A stretch of 64,000 nt of DNA from Cyclobacteriaceae bacterium (GTDB lineage: Bacteria; Bacteroidota; Bacteroidia; Cytophagales; Cyclobacteriaceae): contig BPHC01000006.1 in the NCBI GenBank assembly GCA_026003355.1, forward strand, positions 124,001 to 188,000, written 5' to 3'. The notes beneath the pieces were generated by a model. That model saw only the letters and a program-made list of their open reading frames with translations, searched no databases and was not told where the DNA came from. Numbering within the stretch: position 1 is the first letter of the stretch; each line of letters opens with the position of its first letter. Below are positions 17,939 through 26,723 of the stretch, piece after piece. The position numbers and the translations under genes are program-made.

Positions 17939-19013
17939 ATGGGAAAAATAAAAATCGAAGAATTATTGGGCAGCGAAGCCGAAAACCTGCTTTCACATCA
18001 GTGTAAAACCATTCCTTCAAATCAGATTCACCTGCCCGGTCCCGACTTTGTGGAACGCATTTTTGTGCCCTCCAACCGCAACCCGCAAACGCTTCGAAGC
18101 TTGCAATGGCTTTTTAACACGGGGCGCCTTGCAGGCACGGGCTACCTGTCTATTCTCCCGATTGACCAGGGCATTGAACATAGTGCAGGTGCTTCTTTTG
18201 CCAAAAACCCCATTTACTTCGACCCGGAAAACATTGTGCAGCTTGCCCTGGAGGGCGGGTTGCAATGGTGTGGCCACCACTTTTGGCGTGCTGGCGCTCA
18301 TGTCAAGAAAATATGCGCACCGCATTCCGTTTATTGTTAAAATAAACCACAACGAACTGCTCACCTATCCAAATAAGTACGATCAGATTATGTTTGGTTC
18401 GGTAGATGAGGCCTGGAATCTGGGGGCTGTTGCGGTAGGAGCTACTATTTACTTTGGCTCCGACCAGTCTACCCGCCAGATTCAGGAAGTGGCAGCAGCC
18501 TTCGAACGTGCCCACGAGCTGGGCATGGCCACCATATTATGGTGTTACATCAGGAACAATGCATTCAAGAAAGACGGAAAAGACTACCATGTTTCGGCCG
18601 ATCTTACCGGACAGGCCAACCACCTGGGTGTAACCATTCAGGCCGATATCATTAAACAAAAGCTTCCCGAAAACAACGGAGGCTACAAAGCCCTGAACAC
18701 CGGTGGCAGCAGCTATGGCAAACTGGACGAACGAATTTACACCCACCTTACCAGCGACCATCCGATTGACTTGTGCCGTTATCAGGTAGCCAACTGCTAT
18801 ATGGGGAGGGCCGGCCTGATCAACTCCGGTGGTGAGTCGAAAGGAAGCAGCGACCTGGCCGATGCCGTGCGCACAGCCGTTATCAACAAACGCGCCGGAG
18901 GTATGGGTTTAATATCCGGGCGTAAAGCCTTTCAGCGCCCCATGAAAGAGGGCGTTGATATTCTTCACGGCATTCAGGACGTATACCTCGACAAGCAAAT
19001 AACCATTGCCTAA
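17939..19013 (+). CDS. fbaB: Class I fructose-bisphosphate aldolase, frameshifted
   Basis: A DhnA/FbaB-type (archaeal-type) class I aldolase read in two frames. Frame one runs [13 protein letters not shown] to ALEGG near 18256. From there the protein continues in the next frame as [20 protein letters not shown] through [11 protein letters not shown] (the Schiff-base lysine region) to QITIA. Removing one base at 18257-18261 (ggcgggttgc) joins them into a normal 357-residue enzyme. It cleaves fructose-1,6-bisphosphate in glycolysis or condenses the trioses in gluconeogenesis. Both halves are well conserved with no other damage, so sequence error is more likely than a dead gene. accD follows after 10 bases. 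Confidence 0.88.
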
Positions 19014-19023
19014 CCCATAGCAT

Positions 19024-19866
19024 ATGACCTGGTTCAGGCGTACAGACAAAGGCATTCTTACTCCCACCGAATCGAAACGGGAAGTGCCCGACGGGCTTTG
19101 GTTCAAATCGCCCGGCGGAAAAATTGTGCACACGCGGGAGCTGAAAAACAATGCCTATGTGGTTCCGGAAGAAGATTACCACGTGCGCATAGGCTCGCGC
19201 GAGTATTTTGAGCTGCTCTTCGACAACAACCAGTTTACCGAACTGGATTCGAACATGGAGTCGGCCGACCCACTGAATTTTGTTGACACCAAGCCCTACC
19301 CCAAACGAATTAAGGAAGCCCAGGAGAAAACCGAGTTGAAAGATGCCGTTCGCACTGCTTACGGTAAAATGAACGGCATTGATATTGTTATCGGTTGCAT
19401 GGATTTTAGTTTTATTGGAGGTTCCATGGGCTCGGTAGTGGGCGAAAAAATAGCGCGGGCCATGGACCACGCCCTGCAGCACCGCAAGCCGGTGCTGATT
19501 ATTTCGCGAAGTGGTGGTGCGCGCATGATGGAGGCCGGCCTATCGCTGATGCAAATGGCCAAGACTTCGGCCAAAATACTTCAGCTCGACAGGGCGGGTA
19601 TTCCGTACATTTCGCTGATGACCGACCCGACCACGGGTGGTGTAACGGCTTCGTTTGCCATGTTGGGCGATTTTAACATTGCTGAGCCGGGTGCTTTAAT
19701 AGGTTTTGCCGGTCCGCGGGTAATACGCGAAACCATTGGCAAGGACCTGCCCCCGGGTTTTCAGAGCGCTGAGTTTTTGCTGGAGCACGGTTTTCTGGAT
19801 TTTATTATCGACCGCAGAAATCTGAAAAGCCGACTTACCTTGCTGCTCCGAATGCTGGCAAGTTAA
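19024..19866 (+). CDS. accD: Acetyl-CoA carboxylase carboxyltransferase beta
   Basis: A 280-residue crotonase-fold subunit with [40 protein letters not shown] and [17 protein letters not shown], which bind acetyl-CoA and carboxybiotin. The N-terminal region that in E. coli carries a four-cysteine zinc ribbon aligns as [20 protein letters not shown] and [14 protein letters not shown]: all four cysteines are replaced. I recall the same change in other Bacteroidota, so it is probably normal for the phylum. With AccA it makes malonyl-CoA for fatty acid synthesis; accA is not in the window. Confidence 0.93.
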   Translation: MTWFRRTDKGILTPTESKREVPDGLWFKSPGGKIVHTRELKNNAYVVPEEDYHVRIGSREYFELLFDNNQFTELDSNMESADPLNFVDTKPYPKRIKEAQEKTELKDAVRTAYGKMNGIDIVIGCMDFSFIGGSMGSVVGEKIARAMDHALQHRKPVLIISRSGGARMMEAGLSLMQMAKTSAKILQLDRAGIPYISLMTDPTTGGVTASFAMLGDFNIAEPGALIGFAGPRVIRETIGKDLPPGFQSAEFLLEHGFLDFIIDRRNLKSRLTLLLRMLAS

Positions 19867-19978
19867 GGGATTCCGTAAGACCGAGTTTCTTTTTAATCTC
19901 CACCAGAAAATCTTCCTGCGGCCTTCTTCTGGCTATTTCCAGCGGAGAAGCATTCTTTTTTGATGTTTTTAATGTCAC
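19835..19978 (-). CDS. Possible small ORF, 47 aa
   Basis: A GTG-started frame beyond the susD terminator. It encodes [20 protein letters not shown], continuing to [12 protein letters not shown] and ending ...NLPAFGAAR, and overlaps the 3' end of accD antisense. The helical pattern [20 protein letters not shown] looks like real protein, perhaps the tail of a helical-repeat protein, but there is no good start or promoter. It may be a remnant. Confidence 0.2.
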   Translation of the reverse strand: MTLKTSKKNASPLEIARRRPQEDFLVEIKKKLGLTESLNLPAFGAAR

Positions 19979-19989
19979 CCCAAATGTTA

Positions 19990-20020
19990 AAAAATAAAAA
20001 AGGCTGCCAGCCGGCAGCCT
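19990..20020 (-). terminator. Intrinsic terminator of susD
   Basis: An 8-bp GC-rich stem (aggctgcc / ggcagcct) followed on the minus strand by a T-rich tract. It lies 24 bases after the susD stop. Confidence 0.8.
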
Positions 20021-20043
20021 TTAGAAGAAGTAATAATATAAAC

Positions 20044-21387
20044 TCAATATCCGTTGTTCTGAACCAGATTAGGGTTAACATTGATTTCCCTTTGAGGAAT
20101 GGGAAATACCATCCTGGGATCATTAAACGGATATATAATTGCCCCTTCAATTACATCCTGCATCAATCGTTTAACATCATGCAGCCGATGCCCCTCGTGA
20201 GCCAGTTCTAGTTCACGTTCACGCAAGATATCGGACAAGGTTAAGGGGCCTGTAAGAGAAGCCAAGCCAACCCGATCTCGAATTTCATTTACATCATCCA
20301 ATGGGTCAGCTCCAACATTCGTCGAGAGCCTGAAATTACATTCCGCTCTGGTTAAATACATTTCAGCCAGGCGCACAATTTTCACATTACCAAACTGATT
20401 GACCCATTTTCCGGTTCTGGTTTCTCCGGTACCAGTGTCGATGTAAAATAAGGCGAGGCGTTCATCTCCGGCTTCATATTTTAAAAGGTGAGCGGATTGA
20501 ATCTCAACATCACCTCTACCCCCATTAGAGGTTGACGCATAAAACGTATGCATATTGTTTACACCATCTACTGTGCTTACAGGGATATCAAAAATATCTT
20601 CAGGGGTTGTACCACCGTTAAAGCAACTGGCATAATTATTTAACAAACTGTAGATACCTGATTGAATGACACGATTAGCGGCATCGCGAGCTTCAGCATA
20701 GTTCCCCATTTGCAAATACACACGGGAAAGAAATGCAGCAGCGGCTTCTTTAGTTGCTTTTCCGGGCCGAGGTCCTTCGGGAAGTTTTCCTTCCGCAGTA
20801 GTCAGATCGCTGATAATCTGATCATAAACTTCCTGAACCGTTCTTCTGGGGACGAGGGCCGTACTATTTCGGTCTTCAACCAACATTATAGGGACACCTA
20901 AATTAGTGTTTGTATTCCCAGCGGAATAAGGTTGGGCAAAAAATTTAACCAGTTCAAATAACACTATACCACGCAGAAATAATGCTTCACCTTCAACCTG
21001 ATCCCTGTCAGCTTCATTAACAACAGAGAGGGCGCTGAGCACATTATTGGCAATATTTATAACACGATAGCCGCTTGTCCACAAAGCAGCCGCATCGGCA
21101 TTAAGCGCAATAATCTGCTTTCTATAGATATCCGCAACATCATTGAAAGTTCCGGAAAAGACTACATCTTCGCCGGCCGCAAGCAATTCACTATTTCGGA
21201 GAGTATTCCCTCCGAAAAGTGCTCCGGCTGATAAGGCATCGTAGGCACCATTAAGGGTGGTTTTAACATTTTTATCATTTGATAGCGCAATAGCATCACC
21301 CGTATTGTTGGGGTCGGTTAGCTCAAGTTTATCTTCACATGCCATCAAACCAGACAGCAAAATGAAAAAGCATATTTTCTTTATCAT
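20044..21387 (-). CDS. SusD/RagB-family outer-membrane lipoprotein
   Basis: A 447-residue lipoprotein: signal MIKKICFFILLSGLMAC with lipobox LMAC (Cys17), then the SusD-like N-terminal pattern LELTDPNNTGDAIAL and a TPR-rich body (GEALFLRGIVLFELVKFF, KATKEAAAAFLSRVYLQMGNY). The C-terminus has the usual ILRERELELAHEGHRLHDVKR motif. It sits on the cell surface as the lid of the SusC barrel and captures a nutrient. No glycosidase, peptidase or regulator is next to the pair, so the nutrient cannot be inferred. Bases are more AT-rich than in the flanking housekeeping genes, which may point to transfer. Confidence 0.93.
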   Translation of the reverse strand: MIKKICFFILLSGLMACEDKLELTDPNNTGDAIALSNDKNVKTTLNGAYDALSAGALFGGNTLRNSELLAAGEDVVFSGTFNDVADIYRKQIIALNADAAALWTSGYRVINIANNVLSALSVVNEADRDQVEGEALFLRGIVLFELVKFFAQPYSAGNTNTNLGVPIMLVEDRNSTALVPRRTVQEVYDQIISDLTTAEGKLPEGPRPGKATKEAAAAFLSRVYLQMGNYAEARDAANRVIQSGIYSLLNNYASCFNGGTTPEDIFDIPVSTVDGVNNMHTFYASTSNGGRGDVEIQSAHLLKYEAGDERLALFYIDTGTGETRTGKWVNQFGNVKIVRLAEMYLTRAECNFRLSTNVGADPLDDVNEIRDRVGLASLTGPLTLSDILRERELELAHEGHRLHDVKRLMQDVIEGAIIYPFNDPRMVFPIPQREINVNPNLVQNNGY

Positions 21388-21406
21388 AAAATCTTAAAAT
21401 TTTAAT

Positions 21407-24400
21407 TCAAAAACCAAGTTTCATGCCGATGGTAAGGTTTCTAGGCTGAGGAGCAGCATAGAAATCGTTACCAAGGTTTATATTACTTGCAATGAAATCG
21501 GTATTCACTTCAGGGTCCCAACCACGATAGTTAGTAAAGGTTAGTAGATTTTGACCGGAGAAGTAAAGCTTAGCACTTGAAAGTGAAAGTTTGCTTAGCA
21601 GAGAAGAGGGTAAATTATAGGCAACGGTTAAAGTTTTGAGGCGAAGATAACTACCATCATACAAATATCTGCTTGACGACTGGGCTCCGTTATTTCTATA
21701 CAACCTTGCCTGAGGAATATCGGTAATATCTCCCGGCTGTCTCCAACGTCTCATCTGGTCTACCGTTGAATTATCCTCAAATCTCCCGTTAGCAGACATA
21801 AACCCTCCAGCTCCATCAAAAATCTTATTGCCGTGCACTCCTTGGAACAATACAGCAACTTCAATTCCCCGGAAGTTAATGTTAGCATTAAAACCGTAAA
21901 TACCCGATGGGTTGGGATTACCCAAGACGATGGCTTGAGCTAAATTAAAATTGTTTGTAACGTAACGATCGCCATACACACCTCCAGGTACAATAAAGGC
22001 GTTACCGTTATCCAATTCATCCTGAGTGGGTTGGCGATTGAGATAAAAAAGAGCGTCTCCGTTGGCAGGATTAGCACCGGCATACTCTCGGCCGTAAAAT
22101 ACACCAATGGCCTGGCCTACTATTACCGCATTAAGGAACCGGGATCCCGTTGGCCCTATCTGCGTTTCTCCGGCGTTAAGGCTAAGGATTTTGTTTCTGT
22201 TGGCTGCATAGTTTCCGCCAATCGTAATACTCCAGTCTTTGTTTCTGAAAATATTGTAATTAAGCACCACTTCTACCCCTTTGTTTTCCAACGATCCTAC
22301 ATTTCTGAATTGCGTGGTGAACCCCGAGGTAGAAGGAACGGGGGTATTAAGAAGCAAATCGGTAGTTTGTTTATTATAATAATCTATTTCGCCGGTAAGC
22401 TTATCGTTAAATAAGCCAAAGTCAAATCCAATATCATACTGAGTGGTTTTTTCCCATCGCAGTTCAGGATTGGGTATTTGCGTAGGTGCAAGGCCGGACT
22501 CTCCGCCATATGCTACACCGGAATACTGGGCTAAATAACGGTAGTTGGGTATGGATGCATTACCGGTTAATCCGTAGCTGGCTCTAAACTTCAAAAAGCT
22601 AAGGGCTGCCAGATTCTGCATGAAACTTTCCTGTGTAATTATCCAGCCTACAGAACCAGCAGGGAAAAATCCGTATTTATTGTCCGGACCAAATTTGGAT
22701 GAACCGTCCGTGCGGGCACTCAAATTCAACAAGTATTTATTTTTAAATTTATAATTGGCCCTTGCAAAAAAGGATATGAAGGTTTCTTCTACCAGGCTAG
22801 AAAAAGCAGTGGTAGGCTCAGCTGCGGCATTAAGCTTTTTAAGTTCAGGCAGTGGAAAGCCCTGACCTTCTGTCGTTGTGGTGCTGGTACTCCGCTCCTG
22901 AATTTCAGTTCCACCAAGCAGTGTCAGGCTGTGTTGGTCATTCACCGAAAAATCATACGATAATAAGGCCCGTGCATTGTAGTTAAAAAGCTGTACCCAT
23001 CTGGAAAGACCATATCCGCCAACAGCCCTTCCTGTTTGGGTAAATTCGTTCTGGTATCGATCTTCATTTTGTGTCAGTAGGTCAAACCCATATTCTCCTG
23101 TCAAACTTAATTTTTCAGTTAACTTATAGGTCGCTCCAAGTGAAACAAGATTTCTGAAAACGGTAGTAACAAAGTTGGAATTCTCTCTTTCAACCGTTGC
23201 AGGGTAATACGACATGGCCGGATTGAGTGCATCATCATAAAGATTACCCTCCAGATCGCGTACGGGTGTAATAGGCGCCTGTGCTACGAGTTGCATGGGT
23301 GTGGAAAATGCATTGTCGGAGGAAAGACGATTGTTCACCGATTGTGAAATGGCAACGCTACTTTGAAAACTCAGCTTATCTGTTGCTTTGTGATCTAAAT
23401 TAAGCCTGCCCGACAAACGCTTGAAATAATTGCCGATAAGAATTCCGTCTTGGTCAAGGTAGCCCATACTAAAAGCAAAAGTAGTTCGATCACTCCCACC
23501 ATTTGCAGTGAAATCAAACGACTGCATTTTAGCCTTTTGATAGGCTTCTTTTTCCCAATCCGTATCGGTCTCTAAATTCCGCCAATCGGTATGACCTGCC
23601 AAATAGTCCATAAACGATTCCCAGAATTCCAACCACGAACCGGGATACTCAGCAGGATTATTAATAGGGTCAATGCCATCCCTCAGATCATTATTGTATG
23701 CTGACTCCCTCATCAGTTCAACGTATTGTGCGGCATTGAGAAATTTTCTCCGACGGGTTGGTTCACTGTTTCCAAATTGGTAATTAACAGTAAAATTTGT
23801 TTTACCAGTTCTACCCCGTCTGGTAGTTATTATCACCACTCCATTTGCTCCACGTGAGCCATAAATAGCCGCAGCAGATGCATCTTTCAGAATTTCAATG
23901 GATTGGATATCATTAAAATTTAAATCAGCCAACGGGTTGGTTGCTGCTTCGTTGCTGGATAGGTTATCGGTGTTAATAATCATTCCATCTACCACGTACA
24001 ACGGCTCGTTGCTGGCTGAAATAGATGAGGAGCCCCTTATCCGAATATTAATTCCCTGACCAAGCTTACCGTTCTGGGCCGTTACCAATACACCAGCAGC
24101 ACGCCCTTGCAATGATTGTTCAAAAGTTGTAACGGGAATATTTTCAATAGCATTTCCGCTAACCTTGGCTATGTTTCCGGTTAAGTCCTGCTTAATCTGT
24201 GTTCCGTAACCAGTAACAATCACCTCAGTAAGCTGCGTTACGTCTGGTTGCATGGAGACATCCACCACTGTACGCTCCCCGATTACAACATCCTGGCTTT
24301 GAAAGCCAATAAAGGTAAAGGTAAGCGTACCGCCTGAAGCTGGCACCGAAATGGAATAGCGCCCGTCGGCATCGGTTACTGTTCCGGTGGTAGTGCCTTT

Positions 24401-24532
24401 TAATAACACATTAACTCCCGGCATAGGTGTGTTGTCCTCAGAAGAGGTTACCCGGCCGGATACCGTACGGTTTTGCGCCTGAACCTGCCAGGCAATAACC
24501 AACGGCAACAAAAACAGTAAAAACTTCCTCAT
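21407..24532 (-). CDS. SusC/RagA-family TonB-linked receptor
   Basis: A 1041-residue outer-membrane receptor: signal peptide (residues 1-19), a carboxypeptidase-like beta domain (RTVSGRVTSSEDNTPMPGVN to about residue 95), then a plug domain (LTEVIVTGYGTQIKQDLTG, IRIRGSSSISASNEPLYVVDG, the SusC signature) and a 22-strand barrel ending ...LTIGMKLGF. It imports a ligand delivered by SusD using TonB energy. It is cotranscribed with susD, 19 bases apart. The absence of degradative enzymes nearby suggests a small substrate or a regulon partner elsewhere. Confidence 0.95.
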   Translation of the reverse strand: MRKFLLFLLPLVIAWQVQAQNRTVSGRVTSSEDNTPMPGVNVLLKGTTTGTVTDADGRYSISVPASGGTLTFTFIGFQSQDVVIGERTVVDVSMQPDVTQLTEVIVTGYGTQIKQDLTGNIAKVSGNAIENIPVTTFEQSLQGRAAGVLVTAQNGKLGQGINIRIRGSSSISASNEPLYVVDGMIINTDNLSSNEAATNPLADLNFNDIQSIEILKDASAAAIYGSRGANGVVIITTRRGRTGKTNFTVNYQFGNSEPTRRRKFLNAAQYVELMRESAYNNDLRDGIDPINNPAEYPGSWLEFWESFMDYLAGHTDWRNLETDTDWEKEAYQKAKMQSFDFTANGGSDRTTFAFSMGYLDQDGILIGNYFKRLSGRLNLDHKATDKLSFQSSVAISQSVNNRLSSDNAFSTPMQLVAQAPITPVRDLEGNLYDDALNPAMSYYPATVERENSNFVTTVFRNLVSLGATYKLTEKLSLTGEYGFDLLTQNEDRYQNEFTQTGRAVGGYGLSRWVQLFNYNARALLSYDFSVNDQHSLTLLGGTEIQERSTSTTTTEGQGFPLPELKKLNAAAEPTTAFSSLVEETFISFFARANYKFKNKYLLNLSARTDGSSKFGPDNKYGFFPAGSVGWIITQESFMQNLAALSFLKFRASYGLTGNASIPNYRYLAQYSGVAYGGESGLAPTQIPNPELRWEKTTQYDIGFDFGLFNDKLTGEIDYYNKQTTDLLLNTPVPSTSGFTTQFRNVGSLENKGVEVVLNYNIFRNKDWSITIGGNYAANRNKILSLNAGETQIGPTGSRFLNAVIVGQAIGVFYGREYAGANPANGDALFYLNRQPTQDELDNGNAFIVPGGVYGDRYVTNNFNLAQAIVLGNPNPSGIYGFNANINFRGIEVAVLFQGVHGNKIFDGAGGFMSANGRFEDNSTVDQMRRWRQPGDITDIPQARLYRNNGAQSSSRYLYDGSYLRLKTLTVAYNLPSSLLSKLSLSSAKLYFSGQNLLTFTNYRGWDPEVNTDFIASNINLGNDFYAAPQPRNLTIGMKLGF

Positions 24533-24680
24533 AAAAATTTGGTTTAGGTTTTCGAGTGCTAAATTTTAAACTATTTTAAAGAATTGCCAAAAAAACCAAG
24601 AAAAACAAAATATCATAGTTAGTCTGCAATGCAGCTTTTCTCATCAAGCTGTAAGGGGCTACCTAAACAGCCTGCATAAA

Positions 24681-24707
24681 ACAAAAAACCGCCCGTGGGG
24701 CGGTTTT
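24681..24707 (-). terminator. Intrinsic terminator of rplU-rpmA
   Basis: A 10-bp stem (aaaaccgccc / gggcggtttt) with a 3-base loop and a T-rich tail in the minus direction, 28 bases after the rpmA stop. The remaining gap 24533-24680 is AT-rich and should hold the susC promoter, but I see no full consensus. Confidence 0.8.
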
Positions 24708-24734
24708 CAATGTAAATAAATCTTTCCGTCCAAA

Positions 24735-24992
24735 TCAGGCCTGCGGCTCTACCGATACATAGGAGCGATTTTGCCGACCCCTTTTAAAAACCACCACTCC
24801 GCTGGTAAGCGCAAAAAGGGTATGGTCTTTACCCATTCCCACATTCTTACCCGGGTGGTGCTTTGTGCCACGCTGACGGACAATAATATTGCCCGCAACC
24901 GCTTTTTGCCCGCCAAAAATCTTTATGCCCAGCCGTTTGCTTTCCGACTCCCGGCCGTTCTTTACTTTACCTTCGCCTTTCTTATGTGCCAT
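24735..24992 (-). CDS. rpmA: Ribosomal protein L27
   Basis: An 85-residue protein: [61 protein letters not shown]27 contacts the A and P site tRNAs near the peptidyl transferase centre. The N-terminus starts directly at the functional sequence, with no cleaved extension of the Firmicute type. It follows rplU by 20 bases. Confidence 0.96.
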   Translation of the reverse strand: MAHKKGEGKVKNGRESESKRLGIKIFGGQKAVAGNIIVRQRGTKHHPGKNVGMGKDHTLFALTSGVVVFKRGRQNRSYVSVEPQA

Positions 24993-25012
24993 AAACGTTA
25001 AATTTTTGGGTT

Positions 25013-25321
25013 TTACCCTATCTTTTCAATCTGTACCTTGGTAAACTGCTGGCGATGCCCGTTTTTAACGGCATAGCCCTTTCTGCGTTTTTTCTTAAAA
25101 ACAATAACCTTATCGCCTTTAACATGCTCCAGAATCCTGCCGGTTACCTTTACCCCGTTTACCAATGGGGCACCTACCTCTACCTTGTCACCATCCTGGA
25201 CCAGCAAAACCCGGTCGAAAGTAACGCTGGAACCCGTCTCACCCTCCATTTTGGGGGCATAGATGTACTGATTCTGGGCCACCTTAAACTGGATTCCGCC
25301 AATGTTTACTATTGCGTACAT
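25013..25321 (-). CDS. rplU: Ribosomal protein L21
   Basis: A 102-residue protein: [20 protein letters not shown], then [21 protein letters not shown] and [20 protein letters not shown], the L21 signature. It binds 23S rRNA beside L20. It is the first gene of rplU-rpmA. A -7 box lies 20 bases upstream. Confidence 0.96.
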   Translation of the reverse strand: MYAIVNIGGIQFKVAQNQYIYAPKMEGETGSSVTFDRVLLVQDGDKVEVGAPLVNGVKVTGRILEHVKGDKVIVFKKKRRKGYAVKNGHRQQFTKVQIEKIG

Positions 25322-25341
25322 AGCTGTTTCTAAAAGGACTG

Positions 25342-25349
25342 CAAAAGTA
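25342..25349 (-). promoter_or_regulatory. -7 box of rplU (TACTTTTG)
   Basis: Exact TAnnTTTG match on the minus strand, 20 bases before the rplU start. Confidence 0.4.
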
Positions 25350-25681
25350 GAAAAAGAATACCAATCTAAAAAATCTGCAGCCCGCTTGTCCCGCTTCCGG
25401 CCCCTGAAATTTTTTTATTGAAGTTTTCCCGCCCTGCCCTGTGCCAAGGGCTTAAAACACAAACTGTTATTATCTGCAGGGCAGCCGGGAGGTATTTTCA
25501 GTTCACTTTCCGGTGTTTGATTTCCAATCTGCATTTCAAATATTTGTACGCACGCCCACGCCGGAAGCTGGATAACCCCCTCCGGCAAAACAAGGCCAGG
25601 AGAATATTTTTTAACCTGTCGCCCTGTTTTACCAAACAGAGCGGCCCAAAACATATTTACAACCACAAAACCCTTGCACCC
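25350..25681. other. Gap between rplU and nrdB
   Basis: No gene is supported here. The nrdB frame is open upstream to 25418, but the translation does not look like RNR sequence. The gap holds the candidate nrd promoter at 25516-25546 and otherwise nothing I recognise. Confidence 0.5.
25516..25546 (+). promoter_or_regulatory. Candidate nrdBA promoter with palindrome
   Basis: TTTG at 25516-25519, then 19 bases, then AATATTTG at 25539-25546 (one mismatch to TAnnTTTG). The -7 region lies within a perfect 10-base palindrome caaatatttg (25537-25546), reminiscent of the AT-rich core of an NrdR box. This would leave a leader of about 130 bases. Confidence 0.35.
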
Positions 25682-26674
25682 ATGAACAATGTTACAGCCG
25701 AAGAACCCATTTTAAAAGAAAACAAAGACCGTTTCGTGCTTTTTCCCATCCAGCACCACGACATCTGGAAGTTCTACAAACAGGCCGAGGCCAGCTTCTG
25801 GACAGCAGAAGAAATTGACCTGAGCCACGACCTTACCGACTGGGAAAACATGACCGACGGTGAACGTCATTTCATTAAACACGTGCTTGCCTTCTTTGCT
25901 GCAAGCGATGGCATTGTAAACGAAAACCTGGCCGAACACTTTGTTGCGGAAGTGCAGTATACCGAAGCCAAGTTTTTTTACGGCTTCCAGATAGCCATAG
26001 AAAACATCCACTCCGAAACCTACTCCTTATTAATCGATACCTACGTAAAAGACCCCCAGGAAAAAGACCGGCTGTTTCATGCCATTGAAACGCTGGACTG
26101 TGTAAAGAAAAAAGCCGACTGGGCCCTGCGCTGGATTGAAAAAGGCAGCTTCCAGGAACGCCTCATTGCCTTTGCTGCCGTAGAGGGCATCTTTTTCTCC
26201 GGTTCATTCTGCTCCATCTTCTGGCTTAAAAAACGCGGCCTTATGCCCGGCCTGAGTTTCAGCAACGAGCTCATTTCGCGCGATGAAGGCCTGCACTGCG
26301 ACTTCGCCTGCCACCTCTACACCCGGCACGTGGTAAACAAACTGCCCGAAGAAACGGTCATCAACATCATCAAAGAAGCGGTCGAAATCGAGAAAGAATT
26401 CGTTACCGATGCCCTGCCCGTTGACCTTATCGGCATGAACGCCAAACTCATGCGCCAGTACATTGAATTTGTGGCCGACCGCCTGCTCAATGAACTGATC
26501 GGCAAAAAAATATTTGGCGCCTCCAACCCGTTCGACTTCATGGATATGATTTCGCTGCGCGGAAAAACCAACTTCTTCGAAAAACGCGTGGGCGATTACC
26601 AGAAAGCCGGCGTAATGGCACAGGCCGAGAAAAAAGAATCGGCACAAAAATTTTCGCTGGACGAAGATTTTTAA
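25682..26674 (+). CDS. nrdB: Ribonucleotide reductase small subunit, class Ia
   Basis: A 330-residue R2 protein. Iron ligands and the radical tyrosine are in place: Asp46/Glu43 region ([10 protein letters not shown]), Glu107, His110 and Tyr114 in ENIHSETY, and Glu/His further on ([15 protein letters not shown]). The intact Tyr114 marks a tyrosyl-radical (class Ia) enzyme. The C-terminus KFSLDEDF binds the large subunit. It makes the radical needed to reduce ribonucleotides. nrdA follows after 49 bases, in the order nrdB-nrdA. Confidence 0.95.
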   Translation: MNNVTAEEPILKENKDRFVLFPIQHHDIWKFYKQAEASFWTAEEIDLSHDLTDWENMTDGERHFIKHVLAFFAASDGIVNENLAEHFVAEVQYTEAKFFYGFQIAIENIHSETYSLLIDTYVKDPQEKDRLFHAIETLDCVKKKADWALRWIEKGSFQERLIAFAAVEGIFFSGSFCSIFWLKKRGLMPGLSFSNELISRDEGLHCDFACHLYTRHVVNKLPEETVINIIKEAVEIEKEFVTDALPVDLIGMNAKLMRQYIEFVADRLLNELIGKKIFGASNPFDFMDMISLRGKTNFFEKRVGDYQKAGVMAQAEKKESAQKFSLDEDF

Positions 26675-26723
26675 TACCTTCAAACCACGTTTCAATTTTT
26701 TAAACTAAACAACCCTAAACCTC

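Noticed and set aside
17939-19013. Programmed frameshift in the aldolase gene
   Set aside because: No slippery site or stimulator is apparent, and three other genes show the same kind of lesion.
25418-25681. N-terminal extension of nrdB
   Set aside because: In frame but unlike any R2 protein; ATG 25682 gives the normal start.
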